Shown here piece by piece: positions 44,964-53,840 of a DNA stretch of 64,000 nt; within the stretch, counting starts at the first letter, position 1, and each line of letters begins with the position of its first letter. The stretch lies in the NCBI GenBank assembly GCA_024235735.1, contig JACKLU010000003.1, forward strand, positions 184,366 to 248,365, read 5' to 3'. The DNA comes from Burkholderiales bacterium (GTDB lineage: Bacteria > Pseudomonadota > Gammaproteobacteria > Burkholderiales > Nitrosomonadaceae). The notes beneath the pieces are model-generated. The model did not search any database. It was given only the letters and a program-made list of their open reading frames with translations, and was not told the DNA's origin. The position numbers and the translations under genes are program-made.

Positions 44964-45893
44964 ATGAAATTACAACAATTCCGCTATTTATGTGAAGTAG
45001 CCAACCAAAAACTCAATCTATCCAAGGCCGCGCAAAAGCTTCATACTTCACAACCTGCAATTAGCAAGCAAATTCAACTTCTTGAAGAAGAACTCGGTGT
45101 ATTGATTTTTATCCGTAACGGTAAGCGACTGACACAAATAACTCCTCCGGGGCAAATGGTCATTCAGATTGCAAAAAAAATACTGCAGGAATCCGAAAAT
45201 CTAAAAAAAGCCGCACAGGATTATGCGCGCGAAACAGGTGGCACGCTCACTATCGCCACGACACACACACAAGCACGTTATGCTTTGCCACCGATAATTA
45301 AACGCTTTACTGCCCTTCATCCCAAAGTCCGGCTTATCCTGCGCCAAGGCAGTCCGACTCAAATCTCGGCATTGGTTACTTCAGGAGAAGCAGACATCGC
45401 CATTGCTACCGAAGCAATAGAACATTTTCAGGAACTGGTCATGCTGCCTTGCTATCAATGGAATCGCTGCATCGTAACACCACCCGGTCATGCGTTGTTA
45501 AAGGAAAAAAAACTGACTCTGGAGGCAATCAGCCGATATCCGATCATCACTTATGACTTTGCCTTTACTGGACGCTCAAAAATAAACCAGGCTTTTGAAA
45601 ATAAGGGGCTCACCCCCAATGTTGTATTAACAGCTATTGATTCGGATGTTATAAAAACTTATGTTGAACTGGGGTTGGGCATCGGCATACTGGCCAAAAT
45701 GGCATTTGATCCAAAACGCGATGACCAACTCAGGGCCATTGATGCCGATCATTTGTTTGAGCCCAGTACCACACGCATCGGCATCAGCCGCAACAGTTAT
45801 CTACAGAGCTTCGTATTTGATTTTATAGAAATGTTTGCGCCACACCTGGACAAAACCAGCGTTCAGGAAAAATTAAAAAACCCTAGAGCATAA
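44964..45893 (+). CDS. cysB: LysR-type regulator of sulfate assimilation
   Basis: The 309-residue protein has an N-terminal HTH (LNLSKAAQKLHTSQPAISKQIQLLEEELG, in parts SKAAQKLHTSQPAISKQI) and a CysB-type effector domain (GGTLTIATTHTQARYALPP, TYVELGLGIGILAKMAF). CysB activates the cysteine regulon when N-acetylserine signals sulfur need. Its placement divergent from cysI-cysHDN supports this role. Confidence 0.94.
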   Translation: MKLQQFRYLCEVANQKLNLSKAAQKLHTSQPAISKQIQLLEEELGVLIFIRNGKRLTQITPPGQMVIQIAKKILQESENLKKAAQDYARETGGTLTIATTHTQARYALPPIIKRFTALHPKVRLILRQGSPTQISALVTSGEADIAIATEAIEHFQELVMLPCYQWNRCIVTPPGHALLKEKKLTLEAISRYPIITYDFAFTGRSKINQAFENKGLTPNVVLTAIDSDVIKTYVELGLGIGILAKMAFDPKRDDQLRAIDADHLFEPSTTRIGISRNSYLQSFVFDFIEMFAPHLDKTSVQEKLKNPRA

Positions 45894-45957
45894 TCATTGT
45901 CTTATTTTAGTATTTGGAGCAGACTACAATTTTGAAATAAGGCTTTTGGAGAGGATT

Positions 45958-47010
45958 ATGACAATCAGCATTACCGACATTTTGAAAGAAGAAAGTGAAA
46001 CACTCCTCAATCATGTGTGCGAAGGTATTCCCAAAGAGCAATTACATATGCCCGGGCCGGATTTCGTAGATCGCGTATCCAGTACCAATAACCGCAAGCC
46101 AAGTGTTTTGCGTAATCTTCAGGCTCTGTACAATCATGGTCGATTAGCAGGTAGCGGTTATTTATCATTATTACCGGTCGATCAAGGCGTAGAACATTCA
46201 GCCGGCGCTTCTTTCGCACCGAATCCATTGTTCTTCGATCCTGAAAATATAGTTCGACTGGCCATAGAAGGTGGTTGCAACGGCGTTGCCTCGACGTTTG
46301 GCGTGCTCAGCAGCGTCACGCGAAAATATGCGCACAAAATACCCATGATTCTCAAAATTAATCATAATGAGTTGCTCACATTCCCCCATCATTATGATCA
46401 GACATTATTCGCAAGCGTTGATCAAGCTTTTGATATGGGTGCCTGCGCAGTGGGCGCAACGGTTTTTTTCGGCTCACCCGAATCGCGTCGCCAGATCCAG
46501 GAAATCAGTGAGGCATTTGAGCATGCACATGATCTCGGAATGGTCACGATTCTGTGGGCTTACACACGCAACCCGGCTTTTAAGACGGCCGAAAAAGACT
46601 ATCATGTCAGCGCCGATTTGACCGGACAGGCCAATCATCTTGCAGCAACCATTGGCGCAGACATCATTAAACAAAAGATGGCGATTAATAATGGCGGATT
46701 TACTGCACTTAAATTTGGAAAAACAAGCCCCAAAGTATATGATGAATTGACCACTGATCATCCGATTGATTTGGTTCGCTATCAAGTTGCTAATTGTTAT
46801 ATGGGCCGAATAGGTATGATTAATTCTGGCGGTGAATCCGGCAGTGATGATTTACATCAAGCGGTTCGCACCGCCGTCATTAATAAACGAGCTGGCGGCA
46901 TGGGACTCATTTCCGGACGAAAAGCATTCCAGAAACCATTTAGCGAAGGCATCAAGTTACTCAATGCTATTCAGGATGTTTATCTGTCCCGGGAAGTCAC
47001 AGTTGCATAG
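45958..47010 (+). CDS. fbaB: Class I fructose-bisphosphate aldolase (DhnA/FbaB type)
   Basis: The 350-residue aldolase has LLPVDQGVEHSAGASFAPNP near the N-terminus, KINHNELLTFP with a lysine at the Schiff-base region, and a C-terminal SGGESGSDDLHQAVRTAV phosphate-binding loop. It interconverts fructose-1,6-bisphosphate with dihydroxyacetone phosphate and glyceraldehyde-3-phosphate, used here in the Calvin cycle or gluconeogenesis. The ATG at 45958 has GGAGAGG upstream; TTG 45946 is less likely. It follows cysB by 64 bases. Confidence 0.93.
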   Translation: MTISITDILKEESETLLNHVCEGIPKEQLHMPGPDFVDRVSSTNNRKPSVLRNLQALYNHGRLAGSGYLSLLPVDQGVEHSAGASFAPNPLFFDPENIVRLAIEGGCNGVASTFGVLSSVTRKYAHKIPMILKINHNELLTFPHHYDQTLFASVDQAFDMGACAVGATVFFGSPESRRQIQEISEAFEHAHDLGMVTILWAYTRNPAFKTAEKDYHVSADLTGQANHLAATIGADIIKQKMAINNGGFTALKFGKTSPKVYDELTTDHPIDLVRYQVANCYMGRIGMINSGGESGSDDLHQAVRTAVINKRAGGMGLISGRKAFQKPFSEGIKLLNAIQDVYLSREVTVA

Positions 47011-47187
47011 CCTTGTTGGAATACACAGATTACAAATTGTAAAAACAAGAGAAATCAGCTGTATTCCGGGTAATCTCTTATTGTGAGGCAGTTGATAAAT
47101 AAGCAGATTTAGAACTGTGCTTGTGTAACACACCAGTCTAATGTCCAAGGGGTCAGAACCATACTTCTCATGAAGGAGGTACAATAA

Positions 47188-47808
47188 ATGAAAGCAATAT
47201 TAAAAACCATTTCAGGGTTTATGCTTGTCGTTGCAATAGCTGCCGGATATATGATGAGTGCAGGCATTTACAATATCGGTGCTACCGATAAACATTGGCT
47301 AATTACCGAAAAATTAATTGAATGGATGCGGAATAATTCAATTGCGGCCAGAGCGAATGTACTGGAAGTGCCCACCATGGAGGAAACCGAATATCTAGCC
47401 ACTGGCGCAACACACTATGACGCAATGTGCACCATTTGTCATCTAGCTCCCGGACAAGAACTCACCGAACTGGCACAAGGTCTGTATCCACAGGCACCAG
47501 TATTTCATCAGCGTAAATTGCCAGCAGGCACGGATGCCATCGAAACTCAAACAAAAGCCTATTTCTGGGTCATTAAAAATGGCATAAAAATGACCGCAAT
47601 GCCTGCATGGGGCCTGACGCATGACGATGAAACGATATGGGCGATGGCACTTTTTGTCCAGAAACTCGAGAACATGTCAGCCGATCAGTATCAAAAACTT
47701 ATCAGCAAGCACAGTAATAGTGATGGTCACGAACATAAACATGATCATGCTCACAGTCATCAAAAAAATGGATACGACTCTCATCATCAGAACAAAGACA
47801 TTGACTAA
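47188..47808 (+). CDS. Monohaem cytochrome c with a histidine-rich C-terminus
   Basis: The 206-residue protein has an N-terminal membrane anchor (ISGFMLVVAIAAGYMMSAG), one haem c site CTICH near residue 81-85 and a distal Met candidate in KMTAMPAWG near residue 140. The tail (residues 172-206) is rich in His: HEHKHDHAHSHQ and DSHHQN. This suggests metal binding (Cu, Ni or Zn) in addition to electron transfer. A strong AGGAGGT precedes the ATG. Its partner is not obvious. Confidence 0.88.
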   Translation: MKAILKTISGFMLVVAIAAGYMMSAGIYNIGATDKHWLITEKLIEWMRNNSIAARANVLEVPTMEETEYLATGATHYDAMCTICHLAPGQELTELAQGLYPQAPVFHQRKLPAGTDAIETQTKAYFWVIKNGIKMTAMPAWGLTHDDETIWAMALFVQKLENMSADQYQKLISKHSNSDGHEHKHDHAHSHQKNGYDSHHQNKDID

Positions 47809-47931
47809 TCATTTTCAGAGAATCTATACAACAATCTGTTCAGAAGACAAAATTGATGCAATATTCGGTAGTGTCTCAGTTTGAAATTTAAGCCTGTTTG
47901 AACTTGCCAGCCTGAATGCTATCATACAGGA

Positions 47932-48090
47932 ATGAGTAAACAATCCAAAAAACCAGACCTTAGCCAGCTTGCAAAGCGCATCGTTGATGAAGCTATTGGT
48001 GATGCTTTGCCAGAAGAAGAAATTGACGAAAAGAAAAAAGCCGCCATAGAATCAGGGCGGCACAAAAAAGAAAAAATGTTAGCAATATAG
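47932..48090 (+). CDS. Small charged protein (52 aa) inside the transposon
   Basis: MSKQSKKPDLSQLAKRIVDE begins a 52-residue frame with many Lys and Glu residues (EEEIDEKKKAAIES, RHKKEK). No family was recognised. It starts 44 bases inside the left transposon end and converges with the RhuM gene, one base away from its stop. It has a weak CAGG upstream of the ATG. Confidence 0.5.
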   Translation: MSKQSKKPDLSQLAKRIVDEAIGDALPEEEIDEKKKAAIESGRHKKEKMLAI

Positions 48091-48091
48091 A

Positions 48092-49375
48092 TTAAGTTGG
48101 TAATCTTTTTTTGATTTTCACTTCGTCAACAAATTTATCAAAATCAGATATAAACTCTTTTTCATGGACTGCCATGAATTTTTCGTATTCAGTTAATGCA
48201 TGCTTTTTGGCTGAATCTCCACTTACTTTTCCAGATCCTTCCAAAACATCGTAAGCGTTAAATCTCAGGAATTCATCTAGCTTGTTCACCCAGTCCTTCA
48301 TGGTCATAACAATCTTCCTTTTCGCGAAAAGCTCAGCCGTACCCAAGTAATTCTCTACCAAACGCTCTAATTCATCCAATTCTTCAGGGGTTAAATAATT
48401 TTTACCTATCGGTACATCCGTTTTAAGTATCATTCCATCTTTATGCATATTCGCGTAATGCACCAATCCCATATTTGGCTTTGTCGCATCGGCTCTTTCT
48501 TTTACTAATTCTGCTGCTGTATGATGATGAATTGCATAGTGAAATTTGTTTTGAACTTGCGCGAAAAAACTTTGAGTTACAGTGGCGTTTTTATCGTAAT
48601 CAACGCTACATTGGCTATATAGATCCGTTACTTTTTGCCAAAACATGCGCTCTGATGTGCGAATTCTCCTAATTCGCTCAATCAGTTCATCAAAATAATC
48701 TTTACCGAATAGTTTATTCCCTTGCTTCAGCCTGTCATCGTCTAGTGCGAATCCTTTAACAAGATATTCTTTTAAAACCGATGTAGCCCACTTTCTGAAC
48801 TGCGTAGCTTTGTATGAATTTACGCGATAACCAACAGAGATGATGGCATCAAGATTGTAAAAATCAATTTCCCGGCTTACGTTGCGGTTGCCCTCACGTT
48901 GAACTACTCGAAATTTTCGAGTAGTTGAATATTCACTTAATTCATTGGTATCAAATATGTTTTTCAAGTGATAAGTAACCGTATTTGATTCAATATCAAA
49001 AATATCAGCCATTCCTTGCTGAGATGCCCATACCGTTTCCTCACCTAAAAGCACCTGAATTTTAATGGCACCATCTTGTGCGGCGTAAAACATGAACGCT
49101 GATGAGTCTACGCTCTCATGAATATCAGTATCTGCAACGTATTCAGGCCGTTCAATGGGCTGAATTTGATGATCCTCAATAACTGGACATTCAATAAAGT
49201 CATTGGCAGACAATTTGATTCCATGTTGTGACGCCAATATCAAAAGCTTTGGGTGCCATCTAGCAGGTATCGATTCAGACTTAACCCAATAAGCAACAGT
49301 GCTTTGCCCTTTTCCTATGAGGGTTGCAAGTGCTGTTTGACCGCCAAACATATCAACAATAGCTTTTACATTCAT
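48092..49375 (-). CDS. HTH-RhuM fusion protein
   Basis: The 427-residue protein has an N-terminal Cro/CI- or YdaS-like HTH (MNVKAIVDMFGGQTALATLI to about residue 60, with GQSTVAYWVKSESIPARWHP) fused to a RhuM domain (about 75-420): TVWASQQGMADIFDIESNTV, YRVNSYKATQFRKWATSVLKEYL and C-terminal EYEKFMAVHEKEFISDFD. RhuM proteins were named from a Salmonella pathogenicity island and occur on mobile islands; their function is unclear. The start at 49375 has GGAG upstream. The perfect palindrome in its promoter suggests self-repression by the HTH. Confidence 0.8.
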   Translation of the reverse strand: MNVKAIVDMFGGQTALATLIGKGQSTVAYWVKSESIPARWHPKLLILASQHGIKLSANDFIECPVIEDHQIQPIERPEYVADTDIHESVDSSAFMFYAAQDGAIKIQVLLGEETVWASQQGMADIFDIESNTVTYHLKNIFDTNELSEYSTTRKFRVVQREGNRNVSREIDFYNLDAIISVGYRVNSYKATQFRKWATSVLKEYLVKGFALDDDRLKQGNKLFGKDYFDELIERIRRIRTSERMFWQKVTDLYSQCSVDYDKNATVTQSFFAQVQNKFHYAIHHHTAAELVKERADATKPNMGLVHYANMHKDGMILKTDVPIGKNYLTPEELDELERLVENYLGTAELFAKRKIVMTMKDWVNKLDEFLRFNAYDVLEGSGKVSGDSAKKHALTEYEKFMAVHEKEFISDFDKFVDEVKIKKRLPT

Positions 49376-49388
49376 AAAAATCTCCACA

Positions 49389-49426
49389 GTTAATTTTGAT
49401 AATCAAATTATATTATCAAAATTAAC
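49389..49426. promoter_or_regulatory. 15-bp perfect inverted repeat, probable operator
   Basis: GTTAATTTTGATAAT (49389-49403) and its exact complement ATTATCAAAATTAAC (49412-49426) flank eight bases. The site lies just upstream of the HTH-RhuM start and faces the transposase gene. A second, smaller one (TATCAAA TTT TTTGATA) follows at 49435-49451. The shared ATCAAA/TTTGAT half-site hints that one protein binds both. Confidence 0.65.
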
Positions 49427-50212
49427 TTTGTCAATATCAAATTTTTTGATAAAATACCTCATAACCATCAAAAACGGTGTGATAATGAACAAACTCTCAA
49501 AAGAAAAACGCGCGATGATTTTAATGATGCTGGTCGAAGGCAGTTCGATGCGCTCAACCTCACGCGTTGCTGACGTATCAATCAATACAGTTACGAAATT
49601 ACTGATTGATGCCGGTACCGTATGCGCTGAGTATCAAGACGAACATCTGTTTAATATCAAAAGCAAGCGCGTTCAATGTGATGAGATTTGGTCATTCTGC
49701 TACTCAAAAGAAAAGAATGTATCAGAAGAAAACAAAGGCGTACTAGGTCATGGTGATGTTTATACCTGGACGGCTATTGACGCTGATAGCAAGCTGGCTA
49801 TTTCTTGGCTTGTTGGTCGACGTGATTATGCGTATGCCGAAGCTTTTATTGGTGATCTGGCAAACAGGTTAAGTGATCGTATCCAGTTAACAACGGATGG
49901 TTACGGATGCTATATCAATCCAGTTGAAGATTTCTTCGGCGGAATGATTGATTATGCGATGCTGGTAAAAATCTATGGCGAAGAATCCAAAGGTCAAAAA
50001 CGCTATAGTCCAGCCAAGTTTGTGAGTGCAGAAAAGCGTGTAATGGCTGGCAATCCTGATGCTTCACATATCTCAACCAGTTACGTTGAGCGTAACAATC
50101 TAACCATGCGCATGGGTATGCGTAGATTCACCAGATTAACGAACGGGTTCAGCAAAAAGATTGAAAACCTGCAACACGCCGTTGCATTGTAAGCATCCAA
50201 CGCATCCACCTG

Positions 50213-51802
50213 TCATTTGCCTTGCTTTGATGATTGAATGAACTCCGGTGTCAACGGAAGTAATTCATCGATACGGCTATTGGGCCAGGCGGGGAGTTTA
50301 GCGAGTGTTTCTTTGAGCCATGTGGCCGGATTGGTGTTGTTTAGCCTGGCGGTGCCGAACAGGGTTTGAATGGCTGCAGCACGTTGGCCGGCGCGTTCCG
50401 ATCCAGTGAAGAGCCAGTTCTTTTTCCCGATGGCGATGGGGCGAATGGTGTTTTCTACCGGATTGTTGTCGATCGGCAGATGACCTGTTTGTGCGTAGCG
50501 GCTCAGGCTTTTCCAACGTTTGAGTGTGTAGTCCAGTGCTCTGGCGGAGCCGCCGCCATTTGCGGTTTGTAGGCGGGTTTGAGTCAGCCAGCCGTGCATT
50601 GCATTAAGTAGCGGCAGGCTTTTTTCGACGCGTAACTGTTGACGCGCCTCGGCATTCAGGTGTTTGCCTTCTGCCTCAATCGCATATAAGGTGCTGATAC
50701 GCTGCAATGCCTCGAATGCCATTGGACTGGCGTTGGCTTTGTGCAGGTCGAAGAATTTGCGCCGCGCATGCGCCCAGCAGCCCAGTTCGATACAGGGCGA
50801 TGCGGTTCTGGAGAACAGCGGTTTGTAGCCGCCATAGTCATCGACCAGCAGATGGCCTTGCCAGTTTTGCAGGAAGTTTTGCGCATGCCGGCCGCTTCGA
50901 CCGGCTTGATAGTCGAAGATGACGATTCGTGGCCCCGAGTCAAGATCGTTACTGCGGTAGGCCCATAGATAGGCCTTGCGGGTTTTGCCGTTGCCGGGTT
51001 CCAGTTGCGCGATGGGCGTTTCATCGGCATGAAGCATGTTACCCTGCAGCAAATGCCAGATCAGGCGATCAACCAGCGGTTGCAGGGCTACGCCTGTACG
51101 GCCTACCCATTCCGCAAGCGTGGAACTGGACAGTGTGACTTGTTCACGGGCGGCCATTTGTTCCAGGCGATAAAGCGGCAAATGGTTCAGATATTTGCTG
51201 GTCACCACCCAGGCCAGTAAACCCGGCGCTGCCATACCGCCGTCGATCACTGCCGGTGGCGCCGGTTCTGCAGTGATGGTTTCGCAAGTTCTGCAAGCGT
51301 ACTGTGGCCGGATGTGACGGTGAACAAAAAATCGAGCGGGTTCAACATCGAGCTGTTCGGTAACGTCTTCACCGATCTTAACCAGCTCGCGGCCGCACTG
51401 GTTGCATTGGCAGGACTGGGGTTCATGCCGGTGCTCGATGCGCGGCAAATGATCCGGCAGCGGCTGGCGTCCAGCACGATTGCGCGGCAACTTGGGTTTA
51501 GTGTCTTTATCGGCTGGTGCATTGATCTGTTCGATTTCCGCATTGACGGCAGCGATATCCGCCAGCACCGATTCGTCAAACAGACTCGGATGTTCGAATG
51601 AAGACAGTGACTCGTTCTTCCTGCCAAAACGGATGCGGCGCAAATGTGCCAGTTCCATTGTGAGCGCCTGGATTTTAATCTCCTGTGCGCGAATCTCTTG
51701 CTGGGCCTGATCAAGCAACGTCTGAACAATGTCGGCCACCTGTTGTTTGGTATCCGCATCAAGATTCAATTGATCGAGTTGAGTCAATGATTTCATGGCC
51801 AT
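50213..51802 (-). CDS. tnpC: IS66 transposase TnpC
   Basis: The 529-residue IS66 DDE transposase has an N-terminal coiled segment (QQEIRAQEIKIQALTMELAHL), a zinc-binding block (CQCNQCGRELVKIG and YACRTCE), a core with MLHADETPI and VDDYGGYKPL, and PIDNNPVENTIRPIAIGKKNWLF (in parts) with the catalytic Glu. Confidence 0.95.
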   Translation of the reverse strand: MAMKSLTQLDQLNLDADTKQQVADIVQTLLDQAQQEIRAQEIKIQALTMELAHLRRIRFGRKNESLSSFEHPSLFDESVLADIAAVNAEIEQINAPADKDTKPKLPRNRAGRQPLPDHLPRIEHRHEPQSCQCNQCGRELVKIGEDVTEQLDVEPARFFVHRHIRPQYACRTCETITAEPAPPAVIDGGMAAPGLLAWVVTSKYLNHLPLYRLEQMAAREQVTLSSSTLAEWVGRTGVALQPLVDRLIWHLLQGNMLHADETPIAQLEPGNGKTRKAYLWAYRSNDLDSGPRIVIFDYQAGRSGRHAQNFLQNWQGHLLVDDYGGYKPLFSRTASPCIELGCWAHARRKFFDLHKANASPMAFEALQRISTLYAIEAEGKHLNAEARQQLRVEKSLPLLNAMHGWLTQTRLQTANGGGSARALDYTLKRWKSLSRYAQTGHLPIDNNPVENTIRPIAIGKKNWLFTGSERAGQRAAAIQTLFGTARLNNTNPATWLKETLAKLPAWPNSRIDELLPLTPEFIQSSKQGK

Positions 51803-51857
51803 TATTATACCACAAAACCACCATAACTAACTGTTAACATTGAATTATCACATAACA

Positions 51858-52208
51858 TCACACCTGCAAATGAGCAGGTGGCAATGCCGACAGACGCCGC
51901 CAGTCCACACCTGCCGTAAGCCATTCCCACTGCATTCTCGTCAACTCAAAACAACGATCCTCCAGCTTCGGCCACACAAACCGGCCTTGATGTAATCGGC
52001 GTTGGCATAACCAGACTCCCGTACCATCCCACAACAACACCTTGATGCGATTGCCCGCACGGTTACAAAACACAAACGCCGATCCCGAACACGGCGAATA
52101 ACCCAGCGCCTGCTGCACAATCATCGACAAACCGTCAATGCCTCGGCGCATATCTGCCGGTTCAACCATCATCCAGATTTGACCGCTATGCGTAATCATT
52201 CCAGACAT
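51858..52208 (-). CDS. tnpB: IS66 accessory protein TnpB
   Basis: The 116-residue protein has the Orf2 family pattern: PADMRRGIDGLSMIVQQALG, FVFCNRAGNRIKVLLWDGTG and FVWPKLEDRCFELTRMQWEWL (in parts). It overlaps tnpA by 13 bases. Its exact role in transposition is unclear but it is required in related elements. Confidence 0.94.
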   Translation of the reverse strand: MSGMITHSGQIWMMVEPADMRRGIDGLSMIVQQALGYSPCSGSAFVFCNRAGNRIKVLLWDGTGVWLCQRRLHQGRFVWPKLEDRCFELTRMQWEWLTAGVDWRRLSALPPAHLQV

Positions 52209-52495
52209 CGCAACAATTCAACCAGCCATTGCGGTGAAACATCTGCCGGTATTTCCAATACATAACCGCCAGAACCGCGTAATTTCAAAGAATTCATCGG
52301 TGACGATTCCGGTTTGATCGTTACCGGTACCAACGTGGCGGGCTTATTATCCAAGCAATCATGGCGATAAACTCTCAACCAGTTACAAAATGTCTTCGCA
52401 TTCAATCCCTGCTTACGACAATAAGCAGCCTGGCTCATGCCGCTTGATTGCCAGATTTCTATATGTTTTCGTTGATGCTGCTGTAATTTCATCAA
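52196..52495 (-). CDS. tnpA: IS66 accessory protein TnpA
   Basis: The 99-residue HTH protein reads MMKLQQHQRKHIEIWQSSGM, then SQAAYCRKQGLNAKTFCNWL, the IS66 Orf1 pattern. It begins 78 bases inside the right end of the element. Confidence 0.92.
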   Translation of the reverse strand: MMKLQQHQRKHIEIWQSSGMSQAAYCRKQGLNAKTFCNWLRVYRHDCLDNKPATLVPVTIKPESSPMNSLKLRGSGGYVLEIPADVSPQWLVELLRCLE

Positions 52496-52807
52496 TTATC
52501 CTCCTGAAAAATTTACTCAGGCAGAATAATGAAATTCAACAACCATATTAAGATGGAAGGATTGGAGGCTTACGTTGCATTGCATTTCATGTATTACAAT
52601 TTTATACGCATTCACAAAACGCTAAAAACAACTCCAGCAATGGCGGCAGGCATAACAGAAAAGCTTTGGTCTATCGGTGAAATTATTGATTTGATCGATG
52701 CTAAGGAAGAATTGAGGGACAGAAGCAGAAGGAAATACAAGCCAAAGTATTAAACTAACAGCGACAAGAAAACAGAAAGATGTAAACTAGGTTGAGATTT
52801 GCTTAAA

Positions 52808-53359
52808 TCATAATTTATGGAGATCAATGAATAAAAGAGGATGTTTGTTTTTTTTATTTTCTTCTGTGTCTAATAAGGTAAATCCATTCTTCTCATAATA
52901 ACTAATAGCACATGGCTTTGAATCAACAACCAAAAATCTACATCCTATAAACGGCATGATTTTTTTAATGGATATGGCAATAGACCACCCAATTAAGTAT
53001 TTACCTAAACCATTCATTCTATGCTTCGTATCAACAGCTAATCGAGCAATTTTTACTGCTGGATAATCTTTATATGGATATTCGGCCACATCATCCGGAT
53101 GTCTGAATTTGGTTAAACTGATTTGACTAGAAACAAGAGTTACATATCCTAAAACTTGATTTTCTATATCTGAATTATTATCAACTGCGACAAAAGTACG
53201 TGCTAAATTTTTAGAATGGTAATCCTTTGCATTCTTTTTCAAAAAATTTTTGAGGGCTACATATTCAGAACCGAGAGAAATATTAACATTATCTTCTTGA
53301 CGTAACTCTCTCAATATAATTCCGTCCGAAGATGAATTATTTTCTTTGGTTTCAGACAA
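52808..53359 (-). CDS. GNAT acetyltransferase toxin
   Basis: The 183-residue GNAT protein has the acetyl-CoA loop RMNGLGKYLIGWS near residue 115 after the KIARLAVD strand, and YYEKNGF near the C-terminus, as in TacT/AtaT-type toxins that acetylate charged tRNAs. It follows a 60-residue gene by two bases on the same strand, the usual order antitoxin then toxin. The tRNA target is inferred from the family. It lies inside the IS1-type transposon and probably stabilises it. Confidence 0.78.
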   Translation of the reverse strand: MSETKENNSSSDGIILRELRQEDNVNISLGSEYVALKNFLKKNAKDYHSKNLARTFVAVDNNSDIENQVLGYVTLVSSQISLTKFRHPDDVAEYPYKDYPAVKIARLAVDTKHRMNGLGKYLIGWSIAISIKKIMPFIGCRFLVVDSKPCAISYYEKNGFTLLDTEENKKNKHPLLFIDLHKL

Positions 53360-53361
53360 GA

Positions 53362-53544
53362 TTAAACCTTGTTTTTAACTACAGCATAACCTTTGGCATC
53401 GAATTCATTTAATAACTGCATGCCTTTTATTAATCCGTTTGCAGCAGCTTTTTTTGGCCTTCCGAATGTTACTTGACTGGTAAATTTTTTTGCGTCGTTT
53501 CCGGAAAGATGAATTGTTCCTAAGGTAGATGTTTTAACGCTCAT
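53362..53544 (-). CDS. Small antitoxin of the GNAT pair
   Basis: The 60-residue protein (MSVKTSTLGTIHLSGNDAKK..., with FGRPKKAAANGLIKGMQLL and a C-terminal KGYAVVKNK) lies directly upstream of the GNAT gene. It is shorter than the usual ribbon-helix-helix DUF1778 antitoxins and shows no clear DNA-binding fold. AGGAGATGTATT precedes the ATG. The assignment rests on position and size. Confidence 0.65.
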   Translation of the reverse strand: MSVKTSTLGTIHLSGNDAKKFTSQVTFGRPKKAAANGLIKGMQLLNEFDAKGYAVVKNKV

Positions 53545-53840
53545 AATACATCTCCTGAAATTTATTATTTTTGATACGTTATATTTACTTTCCAGCTTTT
53601 CTCTTTAAGCTAGACATGTCATAGATTTAGTAATTTAGATAAACCCATTAATTATGGGTTCACAATTATCCTTTTAAACTACGGTTGCAGTCAACATATG
53701 AATTGTTCTATGTTAATACAGAACGACTAGGACGTTCTGTTGTATAACGATCAAAATTTACCTATATTTAATTCAATAATTTCAAAATGAGACACTACCC
53801 AATATTCTTGATGAGGAGAGGTAGTATAAGAAAAGTCAGA

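Larger units (their letters stand above)
50189..52573 (-). mobile_element. IS66-family insertion sequence (2385 bp)
   Basis: The ends begin GTAAGC (50189) and, on the other strand, GTAAGCCTCCAA (52573), as is usual for IS66. An exact 8-base duplication GTTGCATT lies at 50181-50188 and 52574-52581. It carries tnpA, tnpB and tnpC on the minus strand, all intact. Confidence 0.96.
49485..52753 (+). pseudogene. IS1-family transposase, split by IS66
   Basis: The N-terminal piece (49485-50188, MNKLSKEKRAMILMMLVEGS ... ENLQHAVA) has an HTH (TSRVADVSINTVTKLL), QCDEIWSFCY with a catalytic Asp and LTTDGYGCY. The C-terminal piece (52582-52753, HFMYYNFIRIHKTLKTTPAM to the end) follows the IS66. Removing 50189-52581 (the IS66 plus one duplication copy) restores QHAVALHFMYYNF in one frame of about 290 residues. 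The family, called IS1 in current databases, has the C-terminal HKTL...TPAMAAG pattern. The transposon can no longer make its own transposase. Confidence 0.88.
47867..53799. mobile_element. IS1-family transposon with passenger genes (5933 bp, contains a nested IS66)
   Basis: Inverted ends of 22 bases with one mismatch, GGTAGTGTCTCA(G/T)TTTGAAATT, lie at 47867-47888 and 53778-53799. They are flanked by an exact 8-base direct repeat CAATATTC at 47859-47866 and 53800-53807. Inside are a 52-aa ORF, an HTH-RhuM gene, an IS1-family transposase gene (split by IS66) and a GNAT toxin-antitoxin pair. GG-starting ends and an 8-bp duplication fit the IS1 family. Without the IS66 insertion the unit is about 3.54 kb, much longer than a simple IS1. 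Confidence 0.88.
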
